Counted from the stretch's first letter, positions 18,505 to 30,900 are shown. The stretch is 64,000 nucleotides of DNA from an uncultured Flavobacteriaceae bacterium (GCA_947500525.1 CANMSH010000003.1:434001-498000); one strand, 5' to 3'. Notes: a model not told the origin generated them from the letters alone. Translations and numbers: made by a program.

Positions 18505-19527
18505 ATGAATGAAAATTTAAATCCTTCGAGTGACGATTTATCTCATGAAGAACTCGATCTAGAGAAGAAATTAAGACCTCTAAGTTTTAATGATTTTACA
18601 GGTCAAGATCAAACGCTAGAAAATCTAAAAATATTTGTCGAAGCGGCGAATCAACGGGATGAGGCCTTAGATCACACCCTGTTTCATGGCCCTCCCGGTC
18701 TAGGTAAAACGACCCTGGCACATATACTTGCTAATGAATTAAATGCGAGCATCAAAGTTACCTCTGGCCCTGTACTTGACAAGCCCGGAGATCTTGCCGG
18801 CCTACTCACAAATCTTGGAGAACGAGATGTCTTGTTCATTGATGAAATTCATCGATTAAGTCCAATTGTTGAAGAGTATTTATACTCAGCAATGGAAGAC
18901 TACAAAATTGACATAATGATTGAATCTGGCCCTAACGCCAGAACTGTTCAAATAAATTTAGAGCCTTTCACCCTGATTGGTGCTACTACTCGTTCTGGAT
19001 TGTTAACGGCGCCCATGCGTGCTCGTTTTGGGATTAGTAGTCGTTTAGAATATTATAAAACCGAATTACTTACAACTATCGTTCAGCGAAGTGCTTCTAT
19101 ATTAAATGTACCAATTTCTATGGAAGCCGCTATCGAAATTGCAGGACGCAGCCGCGGAACACCTCGAATTGCCAATGCCTTATTAAGAAGAGTGCGCGAT
19201 TTTGCTCAAATAAAAGGTGATGGACATATTGATATTGATATTGCAAAATTCGCCTTAAAAGCCTTGAATGTAGATGCGCATGGTCTTGATGAAATGGATA
19301 ATAAAATATTGAACACTATAATCGATAAATTTAAAGGAGGACCCGTTGGTATCACGACCTTGGCAACAGCTGTGAGCGAAAGTTCAGAGACGATTGAAGA
19401 AGTATATGAGCCTTTCTTAATTCAGCAAGGTTTTATTGTTCGCACACCTCGCGGAAGAGAAGTTACTGAAGCTGCCTATAAGCATTTGGGGAAAATTAAA
19501 GGTGGTATTCAAGGTGGACTGTTTTGA
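18505..19527 (+). CDS. ruvB: Holliday junction branch migration ATPase RuvB
   Basis: A 340-residue AAA+ motor. Walker A is GPPGLGKTT, Walker B is LFIDEIH, sensor 1 is IGATTRSG and the C-terminal winged helix ends [23 protein letters not shown]. It forms hexamers that pump DNA through the RuvA-Holliday junction complex. The ATG at 18505 ([16 protein letters not shown]) is preferred over the track start at 18478, which lies inside the terminator. ruvA is about 5 kb downstream and not in the same operon, unlike in enterobacteria. The stop is 9 bp before the cytochrome P450 start, so the two are probably cotranscribed. Confidence 0.97.
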   Translation: MNENLNPSSDDLSHEELDLEKKLRPLSFNDFTGQDQTLENLKIFVEAANQRDEALDHTLFHGPPGLGKTTLAHILANELNASIKVTSGPVLDKPGDLAGLLTNLGERDVLFIDEIHRLSPIVEEYLYSAMEDYKIDIMIESGPNARTVQINLEPFTLIGATTRSGLLTAPMRARFGISSRLEYYKTELLTTIVQRSASILNVPISMEAAIEIAGRSRGTPRIANALLRRVRDFAQIKGDGHIDIDIAKFALKALNVDAHGLDEMDNKILNTIIDKFKGGPVGITTLATAVSESSETIEEVYEPFLIQQGFIVRTPRGREVTEAAYKHLGKIKGGIQGGLF

Positions 19528-19536
19528 TTCCTCGCT

Positions 19537-20874
19537 ATGGCCAACTATAAATATCCGAAAGCTTTATCTCTACTTACTTTCTTTTTGAATGCCGAGACCA
19601 TTCGGAAAAATCCGATTCCTTTTCATCAAAAACATTTTGAAAAACTTGGTGATTCTTTTTCGGTTTCATTGGGACCTAGCAGAAAAATAATGTTGACACG
19701 AGATCCTTTAATTGTTAAGCATATTCTTCAAAAAAATCATAAAAACTATTTCAAATCGAAAATTCAAACCAAATACTTAACAAAGTATTTAGGTTTCGGA
19801 TTGTTAACTGCTAATGGAGATCATTGGCTTAAGCAGCGAAGATTAATTCAACCGGCTTTCCATAAACAAAAAATGGAGCAACTTATTAGTCTGATGCAAC
19901 AGACGATTAGCACAAACTTAAGTCATATTGAGACGAACAAGACCATTTCGGTTTTTCCTATAATGAATAATGTAGCTTTTAACGTCATAGCTAGCTCGCT
20001 ATTTAGTGAGTCTTCGCACAATGCAGAATTACCTCGACTTCAAAAAATCATTGAACAAATTCAAGTGTTTTTGGTAAAAGAAGTACGTCTTCCGCATAAA
20101 GGCTGGTGGTTTAAATTAACCGGACAAGTAAAGCATCATAAAAGACTGTCTGAAGAGAGTCGTTCAATTCTACGAAACATCATAGAAACCCGTAAGGCTT
20201 CAAATAAGGAACATGGTGATTTATTAGATATGCTACTAGCGACACGCTATGAAGATACAGGTGAAGCAATGCCTATGCAACAATTAATTGATGAGATTTC
20301 TATTTTATTTGTGGCCGGACATGAAACAACTGCCAATGCCTTGACGTTTACCTTATTTCTCTTAGCAAAACATCCTGAAATTTGTGATAAAGTATATGAA
20401 GAAATATTGCAAGTAACGAGTGAAAATCAAAATCCCGCAGCATATATAGGGAGGTTAAACTATACCAGGGCCTGCATTGATGAAGCCATGCGCTTATACC
20501 CTCCTGCCTGGATCACTGATCGTGAAAATTATGAAGATGATACCCTAGGTAATTTTCACATCAAAAAGAATACATTAATAGGAGTTTCCTTTTATGAATT
20601 ACATCGTCATCCAGATTACTGGGAGCGTCCTAACGAGTTTGTTCCTGAACGTTTTTTACACGACAACAAAAAGAAATCTGCGGGTCATTATTACCCTTTT
20701 GGTGCTGGCCCTCGTATGTGTATTGGTCTCGGTTTTGCCATTTATGAAATGGTCTTAACCATTTCACATATCGTAAAACGATATACGCTGAGTACGACCC
20801 AAAAAGAAGTACAATTAAATCCGTTAATTACGTTAAAACCCGTTGACGTTTCAATATTATTTAAAGAAAGATAA
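19537..20874 (+). CDS. Cytochrome P450
   Basis: A 445-residue soluble P450. The haem-thiolate motif is FGAGPRMCIGLGFA (Cys about residue 390), the I-helix oxygen-binding motif is AGHETTA, the K-helix ExxR is EAMR and the meander contains PERF. The N-terminus lacks a membrane anchor. The overall pattern is closest to the bacterial relatives of fatty-acid or alkane hydroxylating P450s, but the substrate cannot be assigned. No ferredoxin, ferredoxin reductase or fused reductase domain is adjacent, so its electron donor is elsewhere. It is placed between ruvB and queG with short gaps (9 and 30 bp), a functionally mixed operon. Confidence 0.93.
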   Translation: MANYKYPKALSLLTFFLNAETIRKNPIPFHQKHFEKLGDSFSVSLGPSRKIMLTRDPLIVKHILQKNHKNYFKSKIQTKYLTKYLGFGLLTANGDHWLKQRRLIQPAFHKQKMEQLISLMQQTISTNLSHIETNKTISVFPIMNNVAFNVIASSLFSESSHNAELPRLQKIIEQIQVFLVKEVRLPHKGWWFKLTGQVKHHKRLSEESRSILRNIIETRKASNKEHGDLLDMLLATRYEDTGEAMPMQQLIDEISILFVAGHETTANALTFTLFLLAKHPEICDKVYEEILQVTSENQNPAAYIGRLNYTRACIDEAMRLYPPAWITDRENYEDDTLGNFHIKKNTLIGVSFYELHRHPDYWERPNEFVPERFLHDNKKKSAGHYYPFGAGPRMCIGLGFAIYEMVLTISHIVKRYTLSTTQKEVQLNPLITLKPVDVSILFKER

Positions 20875-20890
20875 TTGTATTTTTACAATT
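20873..20890 (+). promoter_or_regulatory. Small perfect inverted repeat between P450 and queG
   Basis: AATTGTA/TACAATT with a TTTT loop overlaps the P450 stop codon and ends 14 bp before the queG TTG start. A further TACAATT-like copy follows at about 20894. It could be an operator or a weak processing hairpin; no T tract follows, so it is not a good terminator. Confidence 0.3.
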
Positions 20891-20904
20891 AAATACAATT
20901 CATT

Positions 20905-21831
20905 TTGAATTCAAAAAACAAGCATACTTCTCTTATTAAGACCGAAGCCAAACGCCTAGGTTTTTTATCCTGTGGTATTTCTAAAGCTGAGTTCTTACAA
21001 GAAGAAGCCCCTCGTTTAGAAAATTGGCTCAACCAAAACAGTCACGGAGAAATGCAGTATATGGAAAATCATTTTGATAAACGGCTTGATCCAACAAAAT
21101 TAGTAGACGATTCAAAGTCGGTTATTTCGTTATTATACAATTACTTTCCTGAAGAAAATCAAAAAGACCCAAAGGCTCCTAAACTTAGCAAATATGCTTA
21201 CGGTACTGATTATCATTTTGTAATTAAAGACAAGCTTAAAAGTTTGCTGCATTTTATTCAAGATGAAATTGGAGAAGTATCTGGGCGTGCCTTTGTAGAT
21301 TCAGCACCTATATTAGAAAAAGCTTGGGCCGCCAAAAGTGGTTTGGGTTGGATAGGAAAACATAGTAACTTGTTAACCCAACAGGTTGGTTCTTTCTATT
21401 TTTTAGCAGAACTTATCATTGATCTAGATTTGCTTTACGACACACCAGTAACCGATCATTGCGGTACATGCACTGCATGTATTGATGCTTGCCCAACAGA
21501 AGCCATTGTAGCACCTTATGTAGTTGATGGAAGTAAGTGCATTTCCTATTTCACTATTGAATTGAAAAATGAAATACCGTCATCTGTAAAAGGGAAGTTT
21601 GACAATTGGATGTTTGGCTGTGATATATGTCAAGATGTATGTCCATGGAATCGTTTTTCAAAATCTCATCAAGAACCACTGTTCAATCCACATCCCGATT
21701 TATTGAGTATGACCAAAAAAGATTGGCAAGAAATTACAGAAGATGTTTTTAAAAAAGTATTTAAAAAATCGGCTGTAAAACGAACCAAGTTTTCAGGTCT
21801 TCAAAGGAATATTGAATTCTTACTGGAATAA
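20905..21831 (+). CDS. queG: Epoxyqueuosine reductase QueG
   Basis: A 308-residue cobalamin-dependent iron-sulfur enzyme that performs the last step of queuosine synthesis, reducing epoxyqueuosine to queuosine in the wobble position of GUN tRNAs. The two [4Fe-4S] ligand sets are [12 protein letters not shown] and [11 protein letters not shown], and [25 protein letters not shown] is the conserved cobalamin/active-site region. The protein is shorter than the E. coli enzyme (about 379 aa) because the C-terminal HEAT-like part is reduced. The start is TTG at 20905; no ATG fits. It follows P450 by 30 bp. Confidence 0.95.
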   Translation: MNSKNKHTSLIKTEAKRLGFLSCGISKAEFLQEEAPRLENWLNQNSHGEMQYMENHFDKRLDPTKLVDDSKSVISLLYNYFPEENQKDPKAPKLSKYAYGTDYHFVIKDKLKSLLHFIQDEIGEVSGRAFVDSAPILEKAWAAKSGLGWIGKHSNLLTQQVGSFYFLAELIIDLDLLYDTPVTDHCGTCTACIDACPTEAIVAPYVVDGSKCISYFTIELKNEIPSSVKGKFDNWMFGCDICQDVCPWNRFSKSHQEPLFNPHPDLLSMTKKDWQEITEDVFKKVFKKSAVKRTKFSGLQRNIEFLLE

Positions 21832-21893
21832 TCTTTTAACGACAAATATTTATATATATTCGTTCTTAGTTTGCTATAAAAAACGCTAAGAAT

Positions 21894-21924
21894 TAAAATT
21901 AGTTAATAATATTAACTAATTTTA
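21894..21924 (+). promoter_or_regulatory. Perfect 31-bp palindrome upstream of the malic enzyme gene
   Basis: Two 15-bp arms (TAAAATTAGTTAATA and its exact reverse complement) around a single A. It lies 29 bp before the maeB ATG and about 63 bp after queG. Its symmetry and position suggest a repressor or activator operator. If transcribed it could also form an AT-only hairpin, a weak terminator at best. Confidence 0.55.
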
Positions 21925-21952
21925 CAACAGATACAAATCTATTCAATTTTAT

Positions 21953-24226
21953 ATGAGTACTGATAAACAAAAGCAAGAAGCATTAGACTACCATTCGAAA
22001 CCAACACCTGGTAAAATAAAAGTAGTTCCTACCAAAAAATACGCAACACAAAGAGATTTATCGTTAGCATATTCTCCTGGAGTTGCTGAACCTTGCTTAG
22101 AGATTGCAAACAATAAAAAAGATGTCTATAAATATACCTCGAAGGGTAATTTAGTGGCCGTAATTTCTAATGGAACCGCTGTATTAGGCTTAGGAAATAT
22201 AGGGCCAGAAGCCTCAAAACCCGTGATGGAAGGGAAAGGTTTATTGTTTAAAATTTTTGCTGACATTGATGTATTCGATATTGAAGTTGACGCGACAGAC
22301 GTTGATAAATTCGTTGAAACAGTTAAAGCAATTGCGCCTACTTTTGGAGGCATTAATTTAGAAGATATTAAGGCTCCGGAAGCTTTCGAAATAGAACGTA
22401 GACTTAAAGAAGAGTTAGATATTCCGGTGATGCACGATGATCAACATGGAACGGCCATCATATCTGCAGCAGCGTTGAAAAATGCTTGTGAAATAGCCAA
22501 AAAAGATATTTCTGAGGTTCAAATTGTTGTAAGTGGTGCGGGAGCAGCAGCAGTATCTTGCACTCGTCTCTATCTAAAATTAGGGGCGAGATTAGAGAAT
22601 ATTGTAATGACTGATAGCAAAGGTGTTATTCGTAAAGACAGAGATAATTTAACCTCTCAAAAAGCGGAATTCGCCACTGCGAAAGATCTAAATACCTTAG
22701 AGGAAGCTATGCGAGGTAGTGATGTTTTTATTGGTTTATCTCAGGGTAATATTGTCACTGAAGAAATGATAAAATCGATGGCAAAAAATCCAATTGTTTT
22801 TGCGATGGCCAATCCCGAACCAGAAATCAACTATGATTTGGCCATTAAGACGCGAAAAGACATTATTATGGCGACAGGTCGGTCAGATCATCCTAATCAA
22901 GTTAATAATGTTTTAGGGTTTCCTTTCATTTTTAGAGGAGCCTTAGACGTAAGAGCGACTGCCATTAATGAAGAAATGAAAATGGCCGCTGTCTTGGCAT
23001 TGGCTGATTTAGCAAAACATCCAGTACCAGAGCAAGTAAATATTGTATATGATGAAGTGAATTTGACTTTTGGAAAAGAGTATATAATACCGAAACCTTT
23101 TGATCCTCGTCTTATTTATGAAATTCCACCAGCGATTGCAAAAGCCGCCATGGATTCTGGGGTCGCAACAGAACCAATATCTGATTGGACAGCCTATCGT
23201 GATGAATTAATGGAGCGCTTAGGAACAGGAAGTAAAGTAGTACGTCTATTGCATAATAGAGCGAAGACAAATCCTAAAAAAGTAGTTTTTGCTGAAGCTG
23301 ATCATTTAGATGTAATGAAGGCTGCACAAATTGTATATGATGAAAAAATTGCACATCCAATTTTACTCGGAGATCGAGAAACAATTTTAGAATTAAAAGC
23401 TGAAATTGGTTTTAATGATGATGTTGAAATTATAGATCCTAAAACACCTCAAGAAAAAGAAAGAAGGAATAAGTTCGCAAAAAAATATTGGAAATCTCGT
23501 CAACGAAAAGGCATTAAGTTGTTGGATGCTCAAAAATTAATGCGCCAACGTAATTATTTTGCAGCCATGATGGTGAATGAACAAGAAGCAGATGCACTTA
23601 TTACGGGTTATACAAGAAATTATGCCACCGTTGTAAAACCAATTTTAGAATTGGTAGGAATGGCAAAAGGTGTGAGCAGGATTGCCGCAGCGAATTTGAT
23701 GCTCACGAAGCGAGGACCCATGTTTTTAGCCGATACGACTATTAATATTAATCCTACTGCAAAACAGTTAGCCAAAATTTCACAATTGACTGCGTCTCTC
23801 GCTAAATTTTTTAATATCAAGCCAAATATTGCGATGCTCTCTTTCTCTAATTTTGGAGCTTCCAATAGCGAACATTCAGCTAAAATTGCCGAAGCTATTA
23901 AAGACATTCATGAAAACTTTCCTAACGTGGTAATCGATGGTGAATTACAAGCAGATTTCGCCTTGAATTCAGAAATGCTTAAAAAAGAATTTCCTTTTTC
24001 TAAACTCGTAGATAAAAAAGTGAATGTGTTAATTTTTCCGAACTTAGATTCTGCCAATATTACTTATAAAATGATGAAAGAGTTATATGATGCTGAGTCT
24101 ATTGGCCCGATAATGATGGGATTAAAGAAACCTGCTCATATTCTTCAATTAGGAGCGAGCGTTGATGAGATGGTAAATATGACCGCTGTAGCAGTTATTG
24201 ATGCACAACAAAAATCGAAAAATTAA
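21953..24226 (+). CDS. maeB: NADP-dependent malic enzyme with C-terminal phosphotransacetylase-like domain
   Basis: A 757-residue MaeB-type enzyme that decarboxylates malate to pyruvate with reduction of NADP+. Malic domain: [13 protein letters not shown] (active-site Tyr), [36 protein letters not shown] (metal site) and the Rossmann motif VVSGAGAAA. From about residue 430 a phosphate acetyltransferase-like domain follows ([27 protein letters not shown]). In MaeB this domain is regulatory and responds to acetyl-CoA rather than being catalytic. The gene stands alone, with a palindromic site upstream and a 140-bp structured gap downstream. Confidence 0.96.
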   Translation: MSTDKQKQEALDYHSKPTPGKIKVVPTKKYATQRDLSLAYSPGVAEPCLEIANNKKDVYKYTSKGNLVAVISNGTAVLGLGNIGPEASKPVMEGKGLLFKIFADIDVFDIEVDATDVDKFVETVKAIAPTFGGINLEDIKAPEAFEIERRLKEELDIPVMHDDQHGTAIISAAALKNACEIAKKDISEVQIVVSGAGAAAVSCTRLYLKLGARLENIVMTDSKGVIRKDRDNLTSQKAEFATAKDLNTLEEAMRGSDVFIGLSQGNIVTEEMIKSMAKNPIVFAMANPEPEINYDLAIKTRKDIIMATGRSDHPNQVNNVLGFPFIFRGALDVRATAINEEMKMAAVLALADLAKHPVPEQVNIVYDEVNLTFGKEYIIPKPFDPRLIYEIPPAIAKAAMDSGVATEPISDWTAYRDELMERLGTGSKVVRLLHNRAKTNPKKVVFAEADHLDVMKAAQIVYDEKIAHPILLGDRETILELKAEIGFNDDVEIIDPKTPQEKERRNKFAKKYWKSRQRKGIKLLDAQKLMRQRNYFAAMMVNEQEADALITGYTRNYATVVKPILELVGMAKGVSRIAAANLMLTKRGPMFLADTTININPTAKQLAKISQLTASLAKFFNIKPNIAMLSFSNFGASNSEHSAKIAEAIKDIHENFPNVVIDGELQADFALNSEMLKKEFPFSKLVDKKVNVLIFPNLDSANITYKMMKELYDAESIGPIMMGLKKPAHILQLGASVDEMVNMTAVAVIDAQQKSKN

Positions 24227-24253
24227 TTTTGTTTTTGTATTATTGTACCATAA

Positions 24254-24357
24254 AGGTTTAAAGTTAAAATATGATATAAAACTACTTTAGTATCTATTTC
24301 TCGAAACTATACATATTTAATGCATAAAATATGCGTAGTTTTAGCAATTTTAAACCT
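24254..24357 (+). promoter_or_regulatory. Nested inverted repeats in the ruvA-sprA leader
   Basis: An outer 9-bp repeat AGGTTTAAA (24254-24262) / TTTAAACCT (24349-24357) encloses an inner near-perfect hairpin: AAACTATACATATTT (24304-24318) and AAAATATGCGTAGTTT (24326-24341) with a 7-nt loop, allowing one G-T wobble and one mismatch. The structure ends 9 bp before the ruvA ATG. It could be an RNA leader structure or two operators; no known riboswitch motif was recognised. Confidence 0.45.
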
Positions 24358-24366
24358 ACAGTCTAA

Positions 24367-24948
24367 ATGATTACTCACATACGAGGTAAACTAGTTGAAA
24401 AGAACCCTACCTATGCTATTATTGAATGTAATGGTGTTGGTTATTTCTTACATATTTCTCTGAACACTTTTTCGAAAATTCCTGATAGCGAAGCCGTCAT
24501 TTTATACACACATTTGTCAATTCGCGAAGACGCACATACCTTGTTCGGTTTTGCTGACAAAACGGAGCGTGAAATTTTCAGACTACTTGTTTCGGTTTCT
24601 GGTGTAGGACCAAGCACTGCGAGAACGATGTTATCTTCAATGACTACAGATCAAATTCAGCAAGCCATTGCCTCCGAAGACACACCAACAATTCAATCTG
24701 TTAAGGGAATTGGCGCGAAAACAGCCCAACGCGTTATTATCGATTTAAAAGATAAAATTCTAAAAACGTACGAACTCCAGGAAGATTCTGTTAATTCTAA
24801 CAATACCTTGAAAGAAGAAGCGTTATCTGCTTTAGAGGTTCTTGGATTTACAAGAAAGCAGGTAGAAAAAATGATACAGAAAATCATTCAAGAATCACCA
24901 AGTATAAGTCTTGAAAACATTATTAAACAAGCACTTAAAAACTTGTAA
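24367..24948 (+). CDS. ruvA: Holliday junction DNA-binding protein RuvA
   Basis: A 193-residue RuvA. Domain I is an OB-fold (MITHIRGKLVEKNPTYAIIECNGVGYFL). Domain II has tandem helix-hairpin-helix motifs (VSGVGPSTARTML and VKGIGAKTAQRVIIDLKDK). The C-terminal domain III (about residues 148-193, EALSALEVLGFTRKQVEKMI) contacts RuvB. It holds four-way junctions open for RuvB. It is directly followed by sprA with no gap, so the two are cotranscribed; ruvB is in a different operon. Confidence 0.97.
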   Translation: MITHIRGKLVEKNPTYAIIECNGVGYFLHISLNTFSKIPDSEAVILYTHLSIREDAHTLFGFADKTEREIFRLLVSVSGVGPSTARTMLSSMTTDQIQQAIASEDTPTIQSVKGIGAKTAQRVIIDLKDKILKTYELQEDSVNSNNTLKEEALSALEVLGFTRKQVEKMIQKIIQESPSISLENIIKQALKNL

Positions 24949-27900
24949 TTGTTGAAATTTAGTATACTAAAGACATATAGCTCCCTTTTATTTTTTGTGT
25001 TGTTTTTTACAACATTAATTGCGCAGTCTCAAATTCCTCCTCCACCGAAACCTAAAGCTTCAGAAAAAAAAGACACAGCAAATGTGCCTTTGACGAAAAT
25101 AGACACCATCAAAATTGATTCGGTAACGGCATTGCCGTATCCTTTTAAATCAGGTCAAAAAGGAGGGCTTTTCTTAAACGAAATTAAGAATATGGAGGTG
25201 ATCTATGATCCTGTGAAAGGTCACTACATTTTTGTAGAAAGAATTGGTGATTATTTAATCAAGCATCCTTTTTACATGACCGCCAAAGAGTACGAAGAAT
25301 ATCGTTTGACCCGTGACATTCTCAAGTACTTTAAAGAAAAAATAAGTGCTGTTGGTGGACGAAAGAAGAACGCAGCTGAAGCTCAAAAAAATCTGCTCCC
25401 CGCATATTATGTCAAATCTGAATTTTTCGAGAATATTTTTGGAGGCAACAAAATAGAAGTTAATCCGCAAGGTTCTGTTTTGGTTAAAATGGGATTGTTA
25501 TTTCAGCGCGTTGAAAATCCGCAATTATCAGAGCGAAATAGAAGAAGTAGGACATTCGATTTTGGACAGGAAATAAATGCAAGTTTAAATGCCCAAGTTG
25601 GAAAAAGATTAAGAGTGAATGCGGCTTTTGACACACAGGCTAATTTCAACTTCCAAAACCAAGTAAAATTAGAATATACACCTACTGAAGATGATATTAT
25701 TCGAAAAATTGAAGTTGGTAATGTAAGCATGCCTATTCAAAGCTCCTTAATTTCGGGCGCACAAAATCTCTTTGGGGTAAAAACAGAATTACAATTTGGT
25801 AAGACCACAGTAACGGGAGTATTTTCTCAACAACGATCTCAAACCAGATCTGTACAAGCTCAAGGGGGATCGACCATACAAGAATTTAACATTAGAGCTA
25901 GTGACTATGATGATAATAGACACTTCTTTTTGTCACAACAATTTAGAGATGGCTATAACGATGCCCTGAAACAGTTACCATTGGTGACAAGCTCAAAATA
26001 TATCACAAGAGTTGAAGTTTGGATTACGAATAGAAATTCTACGACGGAAAACGTTCGAAATATTGTTGCACTTGCAGATTTAGGTGAAGGTGATGTTTCT
26101 AACTTAGGTGCCTCTGCATTAGTTACTGTAAATGGATCTCAAGACCCTTCAAATGAAACGAATAGCTTGAGTACTTTTTTGACTTCTGGCAATCCAATTC
26201 GTAACATTTCGACCGTTACGAATGCCCTCGCTGGTTTTTCTCAAGGAAGTGATTATTCTATTTTAGAAAATGCACGTAAACTAACTCTTGGTATTGACTT
26301 CGAACTAAATCCTCAACTCGGATATATTACTTTAAACAGACGCCTAGCCGACAGTGATGTTTTGGCCGTAGCTTACGAGTACACCGAAAACAGTCCGAAT
26401 GCAAGTAATCCTGGAGAAAATGTTTTTAGAGTGGGTGAATTGAGTGGAGATGGTGTTACGGCTCCAGACAATTTAGTAGTTAAACTTTTACGCAGTGAGA
26501 TTATTGATACAAGTTTACCATTGTGGGACCTCATGATGAAAAATGTGTACAGTTTACCAGGAGCATTTCAATTACAGCCTGATGGCTTTCGATTAGAAGT
26601 CTTGTACCAAGATGATGCTACAGGAGTACCAATCAACTTTTTACAAAATGCTGAGACCATTATTAATAGCGATTCAGTAAGTAAACAACCCCTGTTAAAT
26701 TTATTACGTCTAGATCTTCTTGATGGAACGAGCAACATTTTAGATGGAGGTGACGGTTATTTTGATTTTATCGAAGGTGTAACTATTAATTCACAAGACG
26801 GATATATTATTTTTCCTACTGTCGAGCCCTTTGGATCTAGCAGTACAACTGCGGTAGATCTTCTTGAGACTGGAGAATTGGGTCAAATCTTAACGGATCC
26901 AGCTGACGATAGATTCATATTTAATGAGTTATATGACAATACAAAAGCGCAGGCTCAAAACGACTTTCAAAGCAAAGACAAATACTCATTATCTGGTTAT
27001 TTTAAATCAGAATCTAGCGGAGGAATACGACTAAATGCCTTTAACGTTCCCAGAGGATCTGTGACGGTTACTTCAGGTGGTAGAGAATTATTAGAAGGCT
27101 CAGACTATGTGGTAGATTACCAAAGTGGTACAGTGCAAATCATAAATCCCAATTTAGTTGCTTCAAATGCTCCCATTAACGTTTCAGTTGAAAATAATAA
27201 TGGATTCAATCAGCAACGACGAAGTTTCATGGGAATTGATGTGCAACACATTTTTAATGACCAATTGGCTGTGGGTGGAACCATTGTTAATTTAAATGAA
27301 CGCCCGTTTACCCAAAAACCTCAATTTGGTGCAGAGCCCGTGAATAATACAATTATGGGTTTTAACTTAAATTACAATACCGAGGTTCCTAAATTCACAA
27401 AATGGGTAAACAAACTGCCCAATATAGATACTGATGCCACTTCCAACTTTTCATTAAGAGCCGAAGCAGCCTATTTATTACCTGGATCTCCCAGAGGAAT
27501 TAACCTTAGCGGAGAAGCTGCATCCTATGTAGATGACTTCGAAGGTTCGCAAATACCTTTAGATATTAGTTCACCTAGACAATGGTTTTTAGCAAGTGTT
27601 CCTCAGAAACAAGCAGTAAATTCTGATTTAGATTTTACAAATGCGAATGTAGCACCAGGATTAAATTCAGGAATACCGGGCGCAAATAACGCTAACCTAA
27701 GATTGGGGGCAGAAAGATCAAAATTAGCTTGGTATACTATTGATAGACTCTTTTACGGAACTACATTAAAACCGAGTAATATCAATGATGTAGAATTGTC
27801 TCGAGCTGAAGTTAGGCGAGTTGGTTTTCGAGAATTGTTCCCTGAGCTCGATCTCGATGTTACTCAAAGCAACATCATCAACACCTTAGATTTAGCCTAC

Positions 27901-30900
27901 TATCCTAAAGAAAGAGGACCCTACAATTTTAACGAAACAGTTCCTACAAACACATACGATGCGAATCCAGAAGATAAATGGGCTGGAATTATGCGTGCAT
28001 TGAACACGACTGATTTCCAACAAGCCAATGTTGAATATATTCAGTTTTGGTTGATGGATCCTTATGAAAATTATTCGATTACACCTGAAGAAGGTGGTGA
28101 AAGTATTGTTACTCCTGCTGATTTTGGAGGAGAACTTTATTTCAACTTAGGAAATATTTCTGAAGATATTTTACCTGATAATAGACGAATGTATGAAAAT
28201 GGGTTGCCAAGAGATGGTGTTAAAATAGATGAAACGGGATTATCGCCAAATGTAAATAGAACCGAATGGTCTGATGTGCCAATTAATCAATCATTGATTT
28301 ATGCTTTCTCTGAAGAAGATGATGAAAGACCTAACCAAGATGTTGGTCTTGACGGATTAACAGATGCAGAAGAGACAGCAAGGTTTCCCGGCTTTGGAGA
28401 AGACCCCTCAAATGATAATTATAATTTCTTTCGCGGTGGTAATTTAGATGCTATTAACGCTTCAATATTAACGCGGTATCGTAATTTCAATAATGCAGAA
28501 GGAAACTCTCCTACTATCAATAATTCTACAGAATCTTTCCCTACTTCGGGAACTTCTTTTCCGGATATCGAAGATATTAACCGTGATCAAACGATGAGTG
28601 CTGTAGAGAGTTACTATCAATATCGAATTTCTTTAAACCCAACGGATTTAGTTGTTGGGCAAAATAATATAGTAGATCAAAAAAATGTTACCGTTAATCT
28701 ACCTAACGGAGCAACACAGCAAACCACATGGTATCAATTTAGAATTCCGATTACTACGGGAACTCCAATAGGTGGAATTTCTGGATTTAATGCTATTCGA
28801 TTTATGCGAATGTATTTAACAAAATTTAGAATACCAGTCGTATTGCGTTTCGGAGAGCTAGAATTGATTCGAGGAGATTGGAGACGTTACACACGGTCTT
28901 TGGTAGAACCTTTACCTGCAAACCCTGAGTTAGATGAAGATGACAATAGAAATTTTGAAGTTGGTGTAGTTAATATTCAGGAAAATGAAAATAAACAGCC
29001 CATACCGTATGTCTTGCCCCCTGGAGTGAGAAGAGAACGTTTGCAAGGTAGCACTACAATACAAGAGCAAAACGAGCAATCTTTACTAGTTCGAGTAAAA
29101 GAATTAGAACCGGGTGAAACGCGCGCAGTATTTAAAAACACAAGTTATGACATGCGAATGTTCAACAAACTTAAAATGTTCGTACATGCCGAAAGTATCC
29201 CTGGACTTCCTGATACAGACAATAATGACCTTACCGCTATCATTCGTTTAGGAAGTGATACCGATGATAATTTTTACCAATTAGAAATCCCATTAAAAAT
29301 TACAGAGTCAGGGCAAAGCTTGGCAGACAGTATTTGGAAGAATGATTTCGACACCAAACTTAGAGACTTAGGTAAACTAAAATTAGAGCGTTTAAATACA
29401 ACCGCGCCACTTAATCAATTGTACCCAAGTATAGCCAGTGATCCAGAGGCTAGAATTCGAGTAAAAGGAAATCCGAATTTATCGAACTTAAGAACCTTAA
29501 TGATTGGGGTGAGAAATGATGCAACGACCAATAAAACTGCAGAGCTATGGTTTAATGAATTACGCGTTGCTGAGTTTGACAATAAAGGCGGCTGGGCTGC
29601 GGTGTTAAATGCCGATGCCAACTTTGCAGATTTTGCTGACGTCTCAGTTTCAGCAAGAGCAAATTCTGACGGTTTCGGAGCTTTAGAACAACGTGTACAA
29701 GAAAGGAGTCAAGAAGATGTTAAACAATATGATATTGTTACCAATGTGAACCTCGGTCAACTACTTCCGAAAAAAGCTGGTATTAAAATACCTTTAAACT
29801 ATAGTATATCTGAAGAGTTCAAAGATCCGAAATGGGACCCGCAATATCAAGATGTGTTATTTGAAGATGCCGAAGATATTAATCCAAATAGTGAAAACTC
29901 AAGAGACTATACTAAACGAAGAAGTATCAACTTAATTAACGTTCGTAAAGAAAGAACGAATAACGAAAAAAAGAAACGTTTTTACGATATTGAAAATGTT
30001 ACCGCTTCCTATTCATTCAGCGAAACCTATCATAAAGATTATAATGTGGTTCGTTTTATTGATCAAAATGTCAGGGCATCGGCAAACTATAACTATAGCT
30101 TTAAGCCGCTCCCCTTAGAACCACTTAAGAATTGGAAATTTTTAAATAAAAGTAGTTATCTAAAATTTATCAAAGACTTTAATATAAACTTACTTCCAAC
30201 ATCAATTTCGGTCAATTCCAATATTACGCGAAGTTTCAACCAACAAGAATCCCGATCTTTGGTAGAAACACTGCCGGCATTGCCAGTATTAACGCAACGT
30301 CGTTTTATGTTCGATTGGGATTATACCGTTGCTTATGACCTTACTAAATCGTTGCAATTTTCATTTAACGCGGCTAATAATTTCATTTATGATGAATTTG
30401 ATCCAGAAAGTGATGAAACCATTTTCAACAATTTCTTTGAAATAGGTAGACCAAATAATTATCATCAAACGTTGGATGCCAATTATAAAATACCGATTAG
30501 CAAAATACCTATTTTCGATTTTATTAGTGCAACCTATAAGTATACTGCCGATTTCGATTGGCAAGCTCCGTCTAATAGTTTCATAGATCAAATTGGTAAT
30601 ATTATCCAAAACGCTAATACGCACTCGTTATCAGCCGATTTAGATATGCGTAAATTCTATAAGCGCACTGGGCTATTAGATCTTGCAAAGCCTAAACGAA
30701 AAAAGAAAAAAAGAACTGCAAAAAAGAAAAAGAAAGGCGAAAAGTCGAAACCTACCCTTGCGAAAACCGTTAAACCCAAAACACCTAGAAAGAACACCAA
30801 AAAAATTACTGGAGGTAGAAAAGTACTTCAAAGCTTTGTAGATGTATTAACTTCTGTAAAAAAGATACGAATTGGATACACAGAAAACAATGGTACAGTA

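Noticed and set aside
30685-30800. Lys-rich stretch in sprA considered as a frameshift
   Set aside because: The SprA frame continues with normal barrel sequence for 450 more codons on the far side, so the reading frame is intact.
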